From G039029935 sp039029935 (GTDB lineage Bacteria > Chloroflexota > Anaerolineae > Caldilineales > Caldilineaceae): a stretch of DNA of 32,158 bases. The first letter of the stretch is position 1; every line of letters begins with the position of its first letter. Positions 17,757 through 27,496 of the stretch are shown one piece after another. Made by a program: the position numbers and the translations under genes. A model generated the notes under the pieces. It did no database searches. It saw nothing but the letters and a program-made list of their open reading frames with translations, and was not told where the DNA came from. The DNA lies in NCBI GenBank assembly GCA_039029935.1, contig JBCCFC010000005.1, forward strand, positions 1-32,158, read 5' to 3'.

Positions 17757-18025
17757 AGAGCAAGGGAACTATTTGCTCCATTTTATAGTCAAAGATACAG
17801 GCATCGGCATTCCAGAAGACCGTATAGAAAGACTCTTTCCAATCCTTTAGCCAAGTTGATGCCACAACCACACGCAAATATGATGGAACAGGGCTGGGGC
17901 TGGCAATCAGCAGACCACTTTGCGAGTTGATGGGTGTCGGTCTGGATGATTTTGTGACCAAACCGATTCGGATTTCAACGTTGATGTTTGCGTTAGACCA
18001 TGTGCCCAATTACACGTTGTCTTAA
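17757..18025 (+). pseudogene. Decayed histidine-kinase/receiver remnant
   Basis: The sequence matches the giant kinase at 8871 onward: NYLLHFIVKDTGIGIPEDRI, then an extra T in ctctttccaatcc shifts the frame before SFSQVDATTTRKY and GTGLGLAIS. At ELMG it jumps directly to GLDDFVTKPIRIS, deleting the receiver core, and ends ALDHVPNYTLS with a TAA. The ISTLMFALDHVPN ending marks it as a copy of the 3405–9560 type, not the kinase that follows at 18253. It is non-functional by frameshift and internal deletion. Confidence 0.85.
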
Positions 18026-18252
18026 GCATGAGGATCACGAATTGCCCTAAATGTCACCACCAAGACCGATAAAAGTCTCAATTCACTTTTGACTCATTAG
18101 ACCAATTTAGAACAAGCTATTATACTGTGGAAGGATAGCACAGGAATAGCACGTGGCCTTATGGAAGATTCTGCAAACTGCTGCATCAATGGCTGCGGTG
18201 GAATATGATTTAACCATGAATAGATAGTAGGGAACATAGAAGGAAATAATGT

Positions 18253-21153
18253 ATGCAGAGGAGTCTTAGAACACGGCTAACCATAATCTTTACAACACTA
18301 GGTGTGGTTCCACTGCTATTGGTCGGGACAATCTTGATTTTGCTCAGTTTGGATGTACAACGTAACCAAGCACTGGAACTGGAGAGCCAGATTGCAAGCC
18401 GTGTGGCTGCGGATATTCAAGCATTTGTGCAACAACAAGAAAATGAGATTCGCTTACTAACTGAGTTGCGTGATGTGCAAACTCTGACAAACGAGGAACA
18501 AAGGGCGATTTTGTCGAGACTCATTTCTCGACGCAATGTCTATGAAAATCTTCATTTGCTGGACGACAAGGGCAATGAACTGATGCACCTGACGCAAGTC
18601 GAAATTCTCACAACCGACTTGGGGTATTGGGGAGACCGCACAGAGTTTGAGCGGCCAAAAGCCACGCAAGAAATCTACTATAGCTCGGTTCGTTTTGATG
18701 ACTTCACCCGTGAACCGCTGATGACCGTTGGCTTTCCCTTGCTCGATCTGCGTAGCGGTGAAGTCGCCAATGTGTTGGTGGCTGAATTTCACTTTAATCC
18801 TGTATGGGAATTGATGGCAACCGAAGATGTGGGTAAACGGGGCACGGTGTACATGGTCGATAGTCAAAACCGTGTGGTTGCCCATCCCGATCCCGGCGTT
18901 GTGTTGCAAGGCCATCAATTTATGGTGCCAGATCAGGCAGGCTTTACACAGGGACTGGATGGCACAGATGTTGCGCTGGCCGCCAGCATCATTCAGTTGG
19001 GGGATCAGCAATTTACGGTCGTTGCCGAACAACCACGTATTGATGCACTCGCGCTGACAATCAATGCCATTTATATTACGAGTGCGACGATTTTGCTTGT
19101 CTTGCTGATGGCCGCAGCCTTGACATCGCTGGCCGCCTATCAAATTGTTCGACCCATCGAATCGCTGGTATCGACAACGCAAGCAATCACGGCTGGCGAC
19201 CTCTCGCAGCAAGTCGAGGTCACCAGTGAGGATGAGGTTGGACAGCTTGCCCATGCCTTTAATGTCATGACGGCCAAACAGAAGAATCTGATTAATTCGC
19301 TGGAAGAGCAGGTGTCCGAACGGACCCAAAACTTGGCACAGGTTGCCACCATCAGCCAACGATTGATTTCGGCGCGCACACCCTCTGCATTGGTTGCGGC
19401 TGTGGTCGAAGAGATTGATTTATCCGTGATTAACCGTGCCGCTGTCATGATTTTTAAACACAGTGATACCAGTGAAAGAGATACCAGTGAAAGAGATGCC
19501 AGTGAAAGAGATGCCAGTGAAAGAGATACCAGTGACATCGATCACCTAGAGGTCTGGGCAACGTGGTATAGTGGACAGGGCACACCGCCGGATGAGATGA
19601 GGACAGTGTATAACCGGGCAGAAATCCCCGCCTTTGCGCTAACCTTGAGCCAGGTGCCTCTTTTCTTTGAAAATGTTCAAGAAGACACACGTGTAGACAC
19701 AGAGACGGCAAAACTGATGACCCAATTGCAGATTCAGGCAATGGTACTTTTGCCGTTGCGAGACCTTGGCGAATCGATTGGGGTGTTGCTGCTGATGGGG
19801 GACGAACCGTATCACTTTAGCGAACACGAGGTTGAACCCTTTCAGTCTGTTCTAAACCAATTGACGGTTGCCATCGAAAACAGACTCTTCCTCGAAGAGG
19901 CGCAACAACGTGCCGACGAGTTGTCAACGGCCAAAGAAGCCGCAGAAGTCGCCAATCAATCCAAGAGCATGTTCCTCTCGCAGATGACACATGAGCTACG
20001 GACACCCATGAATGGTGTGCTGGGCATGGCGACACTATTGAATGACACGGCGTTGAATGAGAAACAGCAGGACTTGCTCAATACACTGCGCACCAGTGGT
20101 GACACGCTGCTGACGATTATCAACGACATTCTCGACATATCGAAAATTGAGGCCAACAAGCTAGAATTGGAGCTGGTGACATTTGATATGAAAGAGTGTA
20201 TGGAAGACACCTTTGGGCTGTTTCGACCCAATGCTTCGGCCAAAGGGCTGTCGTTCACCTATGAAATCGACCCCAACGTTCCGCCTCGGCTCATTCAAGA
20301 TGTCACACGGGTGCGTCAAATCCTGACCAACCTCATTGCCAATGCCGTCAAGTTTACAGATAACGGAGGCATTACGGTCCAAGTATCGGCATCGCCTGTC
20401 GCAGAGAAGGGCATGGAAACATCCAGTCAATTTGCGACCAATGGCTCTGTGCCACAAGATGCCCCCTATCGGGTTCATTTCCAAGTCAAGGACACGGGTA
20501 TCGGTATTCCCATCGACCGCCTTGACCGTCTGTTCCTGTCCTTTAGCCAGGTGGACGCCTCGATTCGCCGTAAATATGGGGGCACAGGGCTGGGGCTGGC
20601 GATTAGCAAGCAGCTTGCGACCCTTCTGGGCGGTGAGATGTGGGTGGAAAGCACGGCTGGAGTTGGTTCAACCTTTCATTTTACCATTGTGGGGCAAAAG
20701 GCAGCAGTCCAGCCACCGGCCAAAACAAAACGAAATGCGACACAGTTTGACGCCAAGATGGCAAGCCAAAAACCGCTCAAAATCTTGTTGGCCGAGGATA
20801 ACGTGATCAACCAGAAGGTAGCCTTGGGTGTGTTGCGCAAATGTGGCTATACCGCCGATATTGCGGCAAATGGATTGGAGGCCATTGACGCGCTCAAACG
20901 GCAACCCTATGATGTGATCCTGATGGACGTGCATATGCCAGAGATGGATGGGTTGACGGCGACACAGCGCATCCGTACCCATTGGCCGCAAGAAGAGCAA
21001 CCCACGATTATTGCCTTGACCGCCGATGCGATGGACCAGCATCGTGAAGAATATCTCAGTGCAGGTATGGATGATTTTGTCCCCAAACCCATTCGGGTTC
21101 CTGCGTTGATATCTGCGCTCAACCGCGTCAATACGCACCCTTTGCCAAGCTAA
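18253..21153 (+). CDS. Membrane hybrid histidine kinase, extracellular sensor-HAMP-GAF-HisKA-HATPase-REC
   Basis: A 966-residue sensor kinase. Two membrane helices (about 10–32 and 272–297) bracket an extracytoplasmic Cache-like domain (about 35–270; GYWGD, RGTVYMVDSQNRVVAHPDP). HAMP runs about 298–350 and GAF about 365–545. HisKA has H580 in MTHELRTPMNG; HATPase shows DTGIGIP and GTGLGLAI; REC has D892 and FVPKPIR. A GAF loop contains a Ser-Glu-Arg-Asp repeat expansion (see 19465). The start is supported by AAGGAA 7 nt upstream. The following giant kinase starts within 10 bp of its stop, so the two are probably one transcript and may share a signal. No output domain besides REC. Confidence 0.93.
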   Translation: MQRSLRTRLTIIFTTLGVVPLLLVGTILILLSLDVQRNQALELESQIASRVAADIQAFVQQQENEIRLLTELRDVQTLTNEEQRAILSRLISRRNVYENLHLLDDKGNELMHLTQVEILTTDLGYWGDRTEFERPKATQEIYYSSVRFDDFTREPLMTVGFPLLDLRSGEVANVLVAEFHFNPVWELMATEDVGKRGTVYMVDSQNRVVAHPDPGVVLQGHQFMVPDQAGFTQGLDGTDVALAASIIQLGDQQFTVVAEQPRIDALALTINAIYITSATILLVLLMAAALTSLAAYQIVRPIESLVSTTQAITAGDLSQQVEVTSEDEVGQLAHAFNVMTAKQKNLINSLEEQVSERTQNLAQVATISQRLISARTPSALVAAVVEEIDLSVINRAAVMIFKHSDTSERDTSERDASERDASERDTSDIDHLEVWATWYSGQGTPPDEMRTVYNRAEIPAFALTLSQVPLFFENVQEDTRVDTETAKLMTQLQIQAMVLLPLRDLGESIGVLLLMGDEPYHFSEHEVEPFQSVLNQLTVAIENRLFLEEAQQRADELSTAKEAAEVANQSKSMFLSQMTHELRTPMNGVLGMATLLNDTALNEKQQDLLNTLRTSGDTLLTIINDILDISKIEANKLELELVTFDMKECMEDTFGLFRPNASAKGLSFTYEIDPNVPPRLIQDVTRVRQILTNLIANAVKFTDNGGITVQVSASPVAEKGMETSSQFATNGSVPQDAPYRVHFQVKDTGIGIPIDRLDRLFLSFSQVDASIRRKYGGTGLGLAISKQLATLLGGEMWVESTAGVGSTFHFTIVGQKAAVQPPAKTKRNATQFDAKMASQKPLKILLAEDNVINQKVALGVLRKCGYTADIAANGLEAIDALKRQPYDVILMDVHMPEMDGLTATQRIRTHWPQEEQPTIIALTADAMDQHREEYLSAGMDDFVPKPIRVPALISALNRVNTHPLPS
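19465..19524 (+). repeat. Four 15-bp coding repeats, (D-T/A-S-E-R) x4
   Basis: Four in-frame 15-bp units encode DTSER, DTSER, DASER, DASER, followed by a partial DTSD. They lie in a surface loop of the GAF domain, where the other kinases have no such insertion. The units differ only by A/G in the second codon, suggesting slippage. Confidence 0.9.
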
Positions 21154-21162
21154 GTGGAGTCT

Positions 21163-24100
21163 ATGCTAAACGAGAACGCAAAATTAATTTTTGATGGGTC
21201 ACATTCGGTGATCTACCAGCAGAACCAGAACAAATCAACAACGTCATCACCACAACCTATCGTCATTAAAATTCTCAAAGAAGAGCGTCCAACACCGCGA
21301 CAGGTGACACAATTTCACAATGAGTACGAGTTGACCAAGAGCCTGACCATTGCTGGTGTTCGCAAAGGCAGGGCCACAACCACTGTGGATGGGCACTATG
21401 CACTTGTGCTGGATTATGTAGATGGACAAACCCTGCGCTCGTTTTTTGCGGACGAACACACCCGTCAGCAAGCCACGCACACCGATTCGTTGCCACACTT
21501 TCTCCATCAATGCCTCACTGTCGCCACTGGCATCGCCGAGACATTGGCCGAGCTTCACCACGCACACATCATCCACAAGGACATCAATAGCCGCAATATC
21601 CTTGTCCAAACCAAACCTACACATGACTCCAACAACAGTGCTGTACTGGTTCCCGCCATTATTGATTTTGGCCTGGCAACGCAGCTAGACCTCAAAACGC
21701 CCCACATGGGTAGCCCTGATCACCTCGAAGGTACGCTGGCCTATATGTCGCCCGAACAGACAGGGCGGATGAACCGTGTTGTGGACTATCGCTCTGACCT
21801 CTATTCATTGGGGGTCACGCTGTATGAGATGCTGACAGGTCGTCTTCCCTTTGAAATGATCGATTCGCTGGAGTTGGTCCACGCGCATCTCGCCATCAGT
21901 CCCGTCCCTGTGACAGCCGTCATGCCGACCATCCCAGCCACCCTATCGGCCATTGTGATGAAGTTGCTGGCAAAAAATGCCGAAGACCGCTATCAATCAG
22001 CGACAGGGTTGGCCGCAGACCTCATTCGCTGTCAAGCGCAACTCAACAGTACAGGACAGATTGAACCGTTTCCGTTGGCAAGCAAGGATGTCTCTGCACA
22101 GTTTACGCTACCACAAAAACTCTATGGGCGCGAGGATGAACGGGCGACCTTGCTGGAGGCGTTTGAGCAGTGTATCACAGCCGGAACACAGGTTGTCTTG
22201 CTTGCCGGATACGCAGGCATTGGCAAGTCGGCACTCGTGCATGAAATTCACAAGCCTGTGACTGCACGGCGTGGCTACTTTACCAGCGGCAAGTTTGAGC
22301 AGTATCAGCGCAATATCCCGTTTGCAGGACTTGTGGCCGCGATCCAAGAGCTTGTGCGCTATTTGCTGACCGAGCCAGAGGCAGTGCTTGCGACGTGGCG
22401 ACAACGGCTTTTGGCCGCGCTGGGGGATGATAGCCACCTGTTGATTGAGGTTGTGCCGGACCTCACATTGATTTTGGGGACACAACCGCTTGCCACCACG
22501 TTAGAACCACAGGAAGCGCAACATCGACTCCACCGCCTCTTTCCGAAATTATTGGCCGTCTTTGCCCGTCCAGAACATCCGCTGGTCCTCTTTTTGGATG
22601 ATCTGCAGTGGTCCAATGTTGCGACCTTCACACTGCTGAAACAGATTATCACCGAGCAGCCCAATCAAGCCCTGTTGCTCATCGGCGCATACCGTGACAG
22701 CGAGGTTGATGCACTGCATCCGTTACAGACCCTGATGATGGCGATGGAACAGAAGCAGGCACAAACAGAAGAGCAAAGGCTGCATCAGTTGACATTGGCC
22801 GCGCTCACACCCATCAACATTGAAGACCTATTGGTTGATCTGTTAAAACCAGATGCGACACAACGGGATGCCGATATTCCCGAATTGGCCGCACTGGTCC
22901 ACACACGGACAGGTGGCAATCCGTTTCATGTGCATCATTTCTTAACGTCGCTCTATCAAGCCGGGCTGATTGTCTTCCAGCAGCGTCAATCATCAAGGCA
23001 ACAACCCCTAAAGCAGCAATCCCTAAGGCAGCAATCTCCAGGCCAGTGGGTGTGGGATTTGGCAAAGATCAACGTACTGCCCAGCACAGAGAATGTCGTC
23101 GAGCTACTTCAGAAGCATCTGGACGAGTTACCGACTGCGACCCAATCGCTTTTACAGTTGGCTGCATGTATTGGCTATCGGTTCTCGTTTGCCCAACTGT
23201 TGATCGTCGCCAAGCAATCACCCTCAGAGGTCAATCAACAACTTTGGCCTGCGCTCAAGGCGGGTATGATTGTGCCCCTGAGCGAGGGTTATCGCTATGT
23301 AGACAAACTCATAACCGAAGATAGTGATGCAGATAGGGATGAAGATAGGGATGAAGATAGAGATGAAGATAGGGACGACACGCAGTGGCACACACATCAC
23401 TATCAGTTTGCACATGATCGTGTCCAACAGGCTGTCTATATGCACATGGACGATGTACGCAAAGCCAACGTACACTGGCAGCTCGGTCAGTCGATGCATC
23501 AAACGTTGTCACCTGCGCAACAGCAGCAATCGTTGTTCGAGGTGGTCGGCCATTTAAACACCGCCATTGAATTAGGATATACGCTTACAATCGAGAATGT
23601 TGTGGGCAGGGATCGGCAGGACCTCATTCAACTCAATCGACAAGCGGGTGAAAAAGCGATCACCAACGCTGCCTTTACACTTGCTCTAGGCTACCTGCGG
23701 TTTAGTTGGGGTTTGCTGAAAGAGACCTGCGGGACACAGGGCGAGATCACGCCTTGGCAAGAAGACTATACACGGACTCTCGAACTGCACAATTTAATGA
23801 TTAAGGCAAGCTATGCTGCTGAGGAGTTTGATGCCATGCAGCAGTATATAGAGACAGTGATGACGCACGCACAAACTGTCTGGGATAAACTGGAGGCATC
23901 GGCAATCCGCATTGATTATTACTCCGCCAGCCACCAATATGTCGAGGGACTCCGATGGGGCCGTGAAATCTTGTCATTGGCGGGTGTTCATCTGCCTGAA
24001 TATCCGCCAATGCCCTTTATTGGCTATACCTTCTTGACCACCTACCGCCGTCTGATTCGTGTGGCAACGCAGGGCAGTACACATCCATTTGCGAAGAAAA

Positions 24101-27100
24101 ATTACGATCATCTGTTAACCCATCCGCACATGACAGACCGAGGCCAATTAGCGATTATGGCAAATCTACAACGATTAGTGTCAATTGCTAGTTTTGGTGA
24201 TAAAAAATTGTTTGTCCTGTTGATGTGTAAAGCAGTCAACCTCAGCTTGACCTATGGCAATTGTCCAGATTCGGTCACAGGCTTTAGCATGTTTGCGACC
24301 GGATTGGCAACACAAGCTGGCAAGCCCGACGATGCCTACCAACTGGGTCAGGTGGCCTTAAAGCTTGCCAAACAGTTGGAGACTAAAAAGGGTCAAGGCC
24401 AAGCACTGTTCTACACGCATACATTCATTAACCATTGGATACAGCCTGTACACGAAACATATCCACATCTATTGGATGCGTACCAGCACAGCATTGAGGT
24501 TGGTAACTCGCGCACCGCTGGTAGCGCGCTCTTTATGCATGCACAATATCTCTATAATTGGGGCGCGCCGCTGGGAGATGTCAAGCAGAGTTATCGGCAT
24601 TATCAAGCCTTTTTGGAAGCCCATCAACAAGAAACATTTATCAAACACCTTTCCTACTATCAACAAACTGTACTCAATCTCTTGGGCGAAAGTGATGACT
24701 CCTGTCAGCTCAAGGGTGATGCCTGTGACGAGATTGAGGGCATTGTGGGTGGTGCGTCAGCGTTGGATCAATTGGATGAGGATGGGCTGTCGATTGCCAT
24801 CTTTTATCTGCGCAAATGCCAACTCTGCTATCTACATGGGCACATCGACGATGCGCTGGCGCATATTCTAATGGTTGAGCAGTTTACAGAAGAGGTCAAG
24901 GGGTTCCCCGAAATGATCTTTGCCCAATTCTGGGGTGCAATGGTCCGTTTGGCGCAGTATCCGATGGTTAATCGACGCACCCGACGGCGCTTTATGCAGG
25001 TAGCGAAAAAAACGCTGCGCAGCTTGCAAAAAAGAGCCAAGGCTGCACCCGCCAACTATTTACATTTCTGTATGCTCATTGAGGCTGAGATTGCCCGCGT
25101 CACAGGGCAACGTGCCAAGGCCAGAGAATGTTATGAAGAGGCGATTGCGCTGTGTCGAAAACATCGTTACCCCAACCATGAAGCCTTGGCCTTTGAATTG
25201 GCGGGGCAATTTGCCGACAGTCTTGGCAAACAATGGTTGGCACAGACCTATATCCGTGAAGCCTATGCGGCCTACAATCAGTGGGGTGCTGTCACCAAGA
25301 TGCACGATTTAGCCAATCGCTTTCCGCATTTCTTGACGCATCGCTCATCGGACATACGCAGCACAGTCCATCAAACCACCAGCACACTGCAAGAGGACAC
25401 CTATAAGTTGACCGCTCTCTCTGCTATGCCAGCAACAGTACCCACAACAACCATGACAAGGACCGCCACCTTTGACATGATCGATCTGACCACCGTTCTC
25501 AAAGCATCGCAAACGCTCTCCAGCGAAATCATCATTGACGATTTGCTTGCCAAGATGATGCAGATTGTGTTGGAGAGTGCGGGGGCGCAACGGATTGTGT
25601 TGGTCCTCAACAAGCAGGATGAATGGACAATCCAGGCAGAGATCAATCAGGGTCAAGAGAACCAAGAGACTCAGCCGTTGCAGATACAGCCACAACCACT
25701 GGCAGAGGCAACGACATCTGTCCCGGCAGGCTTAATTCACTTTGTCATCCGCACACACGAGCAGGTTCTCTTGAATCACGGCGTCGCCTCCTCACAATTT
25801 GAGCATGATCCTTATTTTGCGCAAACACCTCCCCAATCGCTGCTCTGTCTGCCATTGATCAACCAAGGGCATATCAACGGCGTCGTCTATCTGGAAAATT
25901 CGCTGAGCGCGGGTGTCTTTGGTCCCGACCGCATTGAGATTCTGACCTTGCTGTCAGCGCAGATGGCAATCTCGCTCAACAACGCGTTGCTCTATGATCA
26001 TCTCGAAGAACGGGTGGCGGCACGGACCCGCGAATTGCGCCAAACGCTGGCCGAATTGCAGACAACACAGACAAACTTGATCGCGGCCAAGGAACGCGCC
26101 GAGCAAGCCAGCCTTGCCAAGAATACCTTCCTGTCGCAGATGACGCATGAGTTGCGTACGCCCATGAACGGTGTGTTGGGGATGGCGACGCTGTTGGGCG
26201 ACACGGGGTTGAATGAGCAGCAACAGGAGATGCTCAACACCATTCGCACCAGTGGCGATGCGCTCCTGACCATCATCAACGATATTCTGGACTTTTCCAA
26301 GATTGAAGCCAACAAGTTGGAGCTAGAACAGGTTCCCTTTGAAATCGGCCGCTGTATTGCCGACACATTTGAGTTGGTCCGTGCCAACGCTGCCGCCAAA
26401 GGGCTGACGCTTACCCATCAGATTGATTCGCAGGTGCCAAGTGCCGTGATCCAAGATGTCACCCGTGTGCGTCAAATTTTGACCAATCTGGTGAGCAATG
26501 CGGTCAAATTTACAGAGACAGGGGGTATCACCGTAACCGTTCAGGCAACACAGGCGTCTATAGTAGAGATAACCACACACAAGAAGGTAGTAAAAGACTA
26601 TAATAGAGAACAGAACAATCATCGCATCCATTTTGCCGTGCAAGACACTGGCATCGGGATTCCAGCGGACCGCATCGGCAGACTGTTTCAATCGTTTAGT
26701 CAAGTTGATACCACAACCACACGAAAATATGGCGGAACGGGACTGGGGCTGGCGATTAGCAAACAGCTTTGCGAATTGATGGGTGGTGAGATTTGGGTTG
26801 AAAGCGAGGTTGGGGAGGGGTCAACATTCCACTTTACAATTCTTGCAAAACAAGCACAGAACACAGAACAGGTAAAACAACAACAGACTGTATCTAAATT
26901 TAATCGAACGATGGCAAAAGAAAAGCCACTGCGAATTCTGTTGGCTGAGGACAATGTGATCAACCAGAAAGTGGCGTTGGGTGTCCTGCGTAAATGTGGC
27001 TACACTGCCGATGTTGCCGCCAATGGCCTTGAGGTGATTGACGCGTTGACACGACAACCCTATGATGTCATTTTGATGGATGTTCACATGCCAGAGATGG

Positions 27101-27303
27101 ATGGCGTGACTGCCACACAACGGATTCGTACACAATGGTCCGATGACCACCAACCCACCATTATCGCCTTAACCGCAGATGCCATGGAACAGCAAAAAGA
27201 CGAATATCTGCGCGCAGGGATGGATGATTTTGTCACCAAGCCCATTCGCATTTCTGCATTAATGTCTGCACTAGGCCGTGTCGTCCCCTATATCACCCCA
27301 TAG
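21163..27303 (+). CDS. Second giant Ser/Thr kinase–AAA–GAF–hybrid histidine kinase (HstK-like)
   Basis: Paralog of the 3405–9560 protein, 2046 residues from the ATG at 21163; a GTG at 21154 would add three residues. The ATG is preferred because MLNxNxxLIFD is shared with the paralog and GGAG lies at 21156–21159. Kinase domain: K36, HKDINSRN with D140 and N145, DFG at D168. AAA: Walker A GYAGIGKS with K355, and LVLFLDDLQWSN as Walker B. A long helical stretch follows, then GAF from about 1439, coiled coil, HisKA H1662, HATPase, and REC from about 1922 with D1973. Variable linkers carry Gln/Ser-rich repeats near 22981–23040 and the acidic repeat at 23332. The degenerate ATP loop (GSHSVIYQ) is present once. 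Catalytic residues of both kinase types are intact, so dual Ser/Thr and His signalling is plausible. Confidence 0.93.
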   Translation: MLNENAKLIFDGSHSVIYQQNQNKSTTSSPQPIVIKILKEERPTPRQVTQFHNEYELTKSLTIAGVRKGRATTTVDGHYALVLDYVDGQTLRSFFADEHTRQQATHTDSLPHFLHQCLTVATGIAETLAELHHAHIIHKDINSRNILVQTKPTHDSNNSAVLVPAIIDFGLATQLDLKTPHMGSPDHLEGTLAYMSPEQTGRMNRVVDYRSDLYSLGVTLYEMLTGRLPFEMIDSLELVHAHLAISPVPVTAVMPTIPATLSAIVMKLLAKNAEDRYQSATGLAADLIRCQAQLNSTGQIEPFPLASKDVSAQFTLPQKLYGREDERATLLEAFEQCITAGTQVVLLAGYAGIGKSALVHEIHKPVTARRGYFTSGKFEQYQRNIPFAGLVAAIQELVRYLLTEPEAVLATWRQRLLAALGDDSHLLIEVVPDLTLILGTQPLATTLEPQEAQHRLHRLFPKLLAVFARPEHPLVLFLDDLQWSNVATFTLLKQIITEQPNQALLLIGAYRDSEVDALHPLQTLMMAMEQKQAQTEEQRLHQLTLAALTPINIEDLLVDLLKPDATQRDADIPELAALVHTRTGGNPFHVHHFLTSLYQAGLIVFQQRQSSRQQPLKQQSLRQQSPGQWVWDLAKINVLPSTENVVELLQKHLDELPTATQSLLQLAACIGYRFSFAQLLIVAKQSPSEVNQQLWPALKAGMIVPLSEGYRYVDKLITEDSDADRDEDRDEDRDEDRDDTQWHTHHYQFAHDRVQQAVYMHMDDVRKANVHWQLGQSMHQTLSPAQQQQSLFEVVGHLNTAIELGYTLTIENVVGRDRQDLIQLNRQAGEKAITNAAFTLALGYLRFSWGLLKETCGTQGEITPWQEDYTRTLELHNLMIKASYAAEEFDAMQQYIETVMTHAQTVWDKLEASAIRIDYYSASHQYVEGLRWGREILSLAGVHLPEYPPMPFIGYTFLTTYRRLIRVATQGSTHPFAKKNYDHLLTHPHMTDRGQLAIMANLQRLVSIASFGDKKLFVLLMCKAVNLSLTYGNCPDSVTGFSMFATGLATQAGKPDDAYQLGQVALKLAKQLETKKGQGQALFYTHTFINHWIQPVHETYPHLLDAYQHSIEVGNSRTAGSALFMHAQYLYNWGAPLGDVKQSYRHYQAFLEAHQQETFIKHLSYYQQTVLNLLGESDDSCQLKGDACDEIEGIVGGASALDQLDEDGLSIAIFYLRKCQLCYLHGHIDDALAHILMVEQFTEEVKGFPEMIFAQFWGAMVRLAQYPMVNRRTRRRFMQVAKKTLRSLQKRAKAAPANYLHFCMLIEAEIARVTGQRAKARECYEEAIALCRKHRYPNHEALAFELAGQFADSLGKQWLAQTYIREAYAAYNQWGAVTKMHDLANRFPHFLTHRSSDIRSTVHQTTSTLQEDTYKLTALSAMPATVPTTTMTRTATFDMIDLTTVLKASQTLSSEIIIDDLLAKMMQIVLESAGAQRIVLVLNKQDEWTIQAEINQGQENQETQPLQIQPQPLAEATTSVPAGLIHFVIRTHEQVLLNHGVASSQFEHDPYFAQTPPQSLLCLPLINQGHINGVVYLENSLSAGVFGPDRIEILTLLSAQMAISLNNALLYDHLEERVAARTRELRQTLAELQTTQTNLIAAKERAEQASLAKNTFLSQMTHELRTPMNGVLGMATLLGDTGLNEQQQEMLNTIRTSGDALLTIINDILDFSKIEANKLELEQVPFEIGRCIADTFELVRANAAAKGLTLTHQIDSQVPSAVIQDVTRVRQILTNLVSNAVKFTETGGITVTVQATQASIVEITTHKKVVKDYNREQNNHRIHFAVQDTGIGIPADRIGRLFQSFSQVDTTTTRKYGGTGLGLAISKQLCELMGGEIWVESEVGEGSTFHFTILAKQAQNTEQVKQQQTVSKFNRTMAKEKPLRILLAEDNVINQKVALGVLRKCGYTADVAANGLEVIDALTRQPYDVILMDVHMPEMDGVTATQRIRTQWSDDHQPTIIALTADAMEQQKDEYLRAGMDDFVTKPIRISALMSALGRVVPYITP
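23332..23379 (+). repeat. Four 12-bp coding repeats, (D-R-D-E) x4
   Basis: Four 12-bp units encode DRDE three times and then DRDD, preceded by the related DSDA. The position corresponds to an acidic linker before the YQFAHDRVQQAVY motif. The paralog has a different, non-repetitive Asp-rich linker there. Confidence 0.9.
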
Positions 27304-27340
27304 CACTTTCGCAGGACAAAACGAAAAAAAAATCAATAAA

Positions 27341-27432
27341 AGGGAACTATTGCATCCTTTTTTGAGTCAAAGATACGAGGATCGGTATCCTTGAAGAAGA
27401 CCACGTTGATGAGCGCTTCCAATCCTTTCAGG
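27341..27432 (+). pseudogene. Short, heavily decayed histidine-kinase ATPase fragment
   Basis: The run gggaactattgcat…gagtcaaagatac…atcggtatcc…cttccaatcctttcagg aligns by eye with 8878–8968 of the first giant kinase (LLHFIVKDTGIGIP to LFQSFSQ) and with the remnant at 17757. It has lost its reading frame. It is the third partial copy of this cassette in the window. Confidence 0.65.
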
Positions 27433-27449
27433 TATATAGGTAGAGTGAT

Positions 27450-27496
27450 GTAGACGAAAAATCGAATTTGTTAGAAAAACTCGATTTCTTGTCTAC
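27450..27496. repeat. Imperfect 16-bp inverted repeat
   Basis: GTAGACGAAAAATCGA (27450–27465) pairs with TCGATTTCTTGTCTAC (27481–27496) with one G·U and one mismatch around a 15-nt loop. It could end transcripts from the upstream giant kinase gene. It lacks a U-tract, so a standard intrinsic terminator is not shown. Confidence 0.55.

Noticed and set aside
21154..21162. GTG start for the second giant kinase
   Set aside because: It abuts the previous stop, and the ATG 9 bp later matches the conserved MLN beginning of the paralog and has GGAG upstream.
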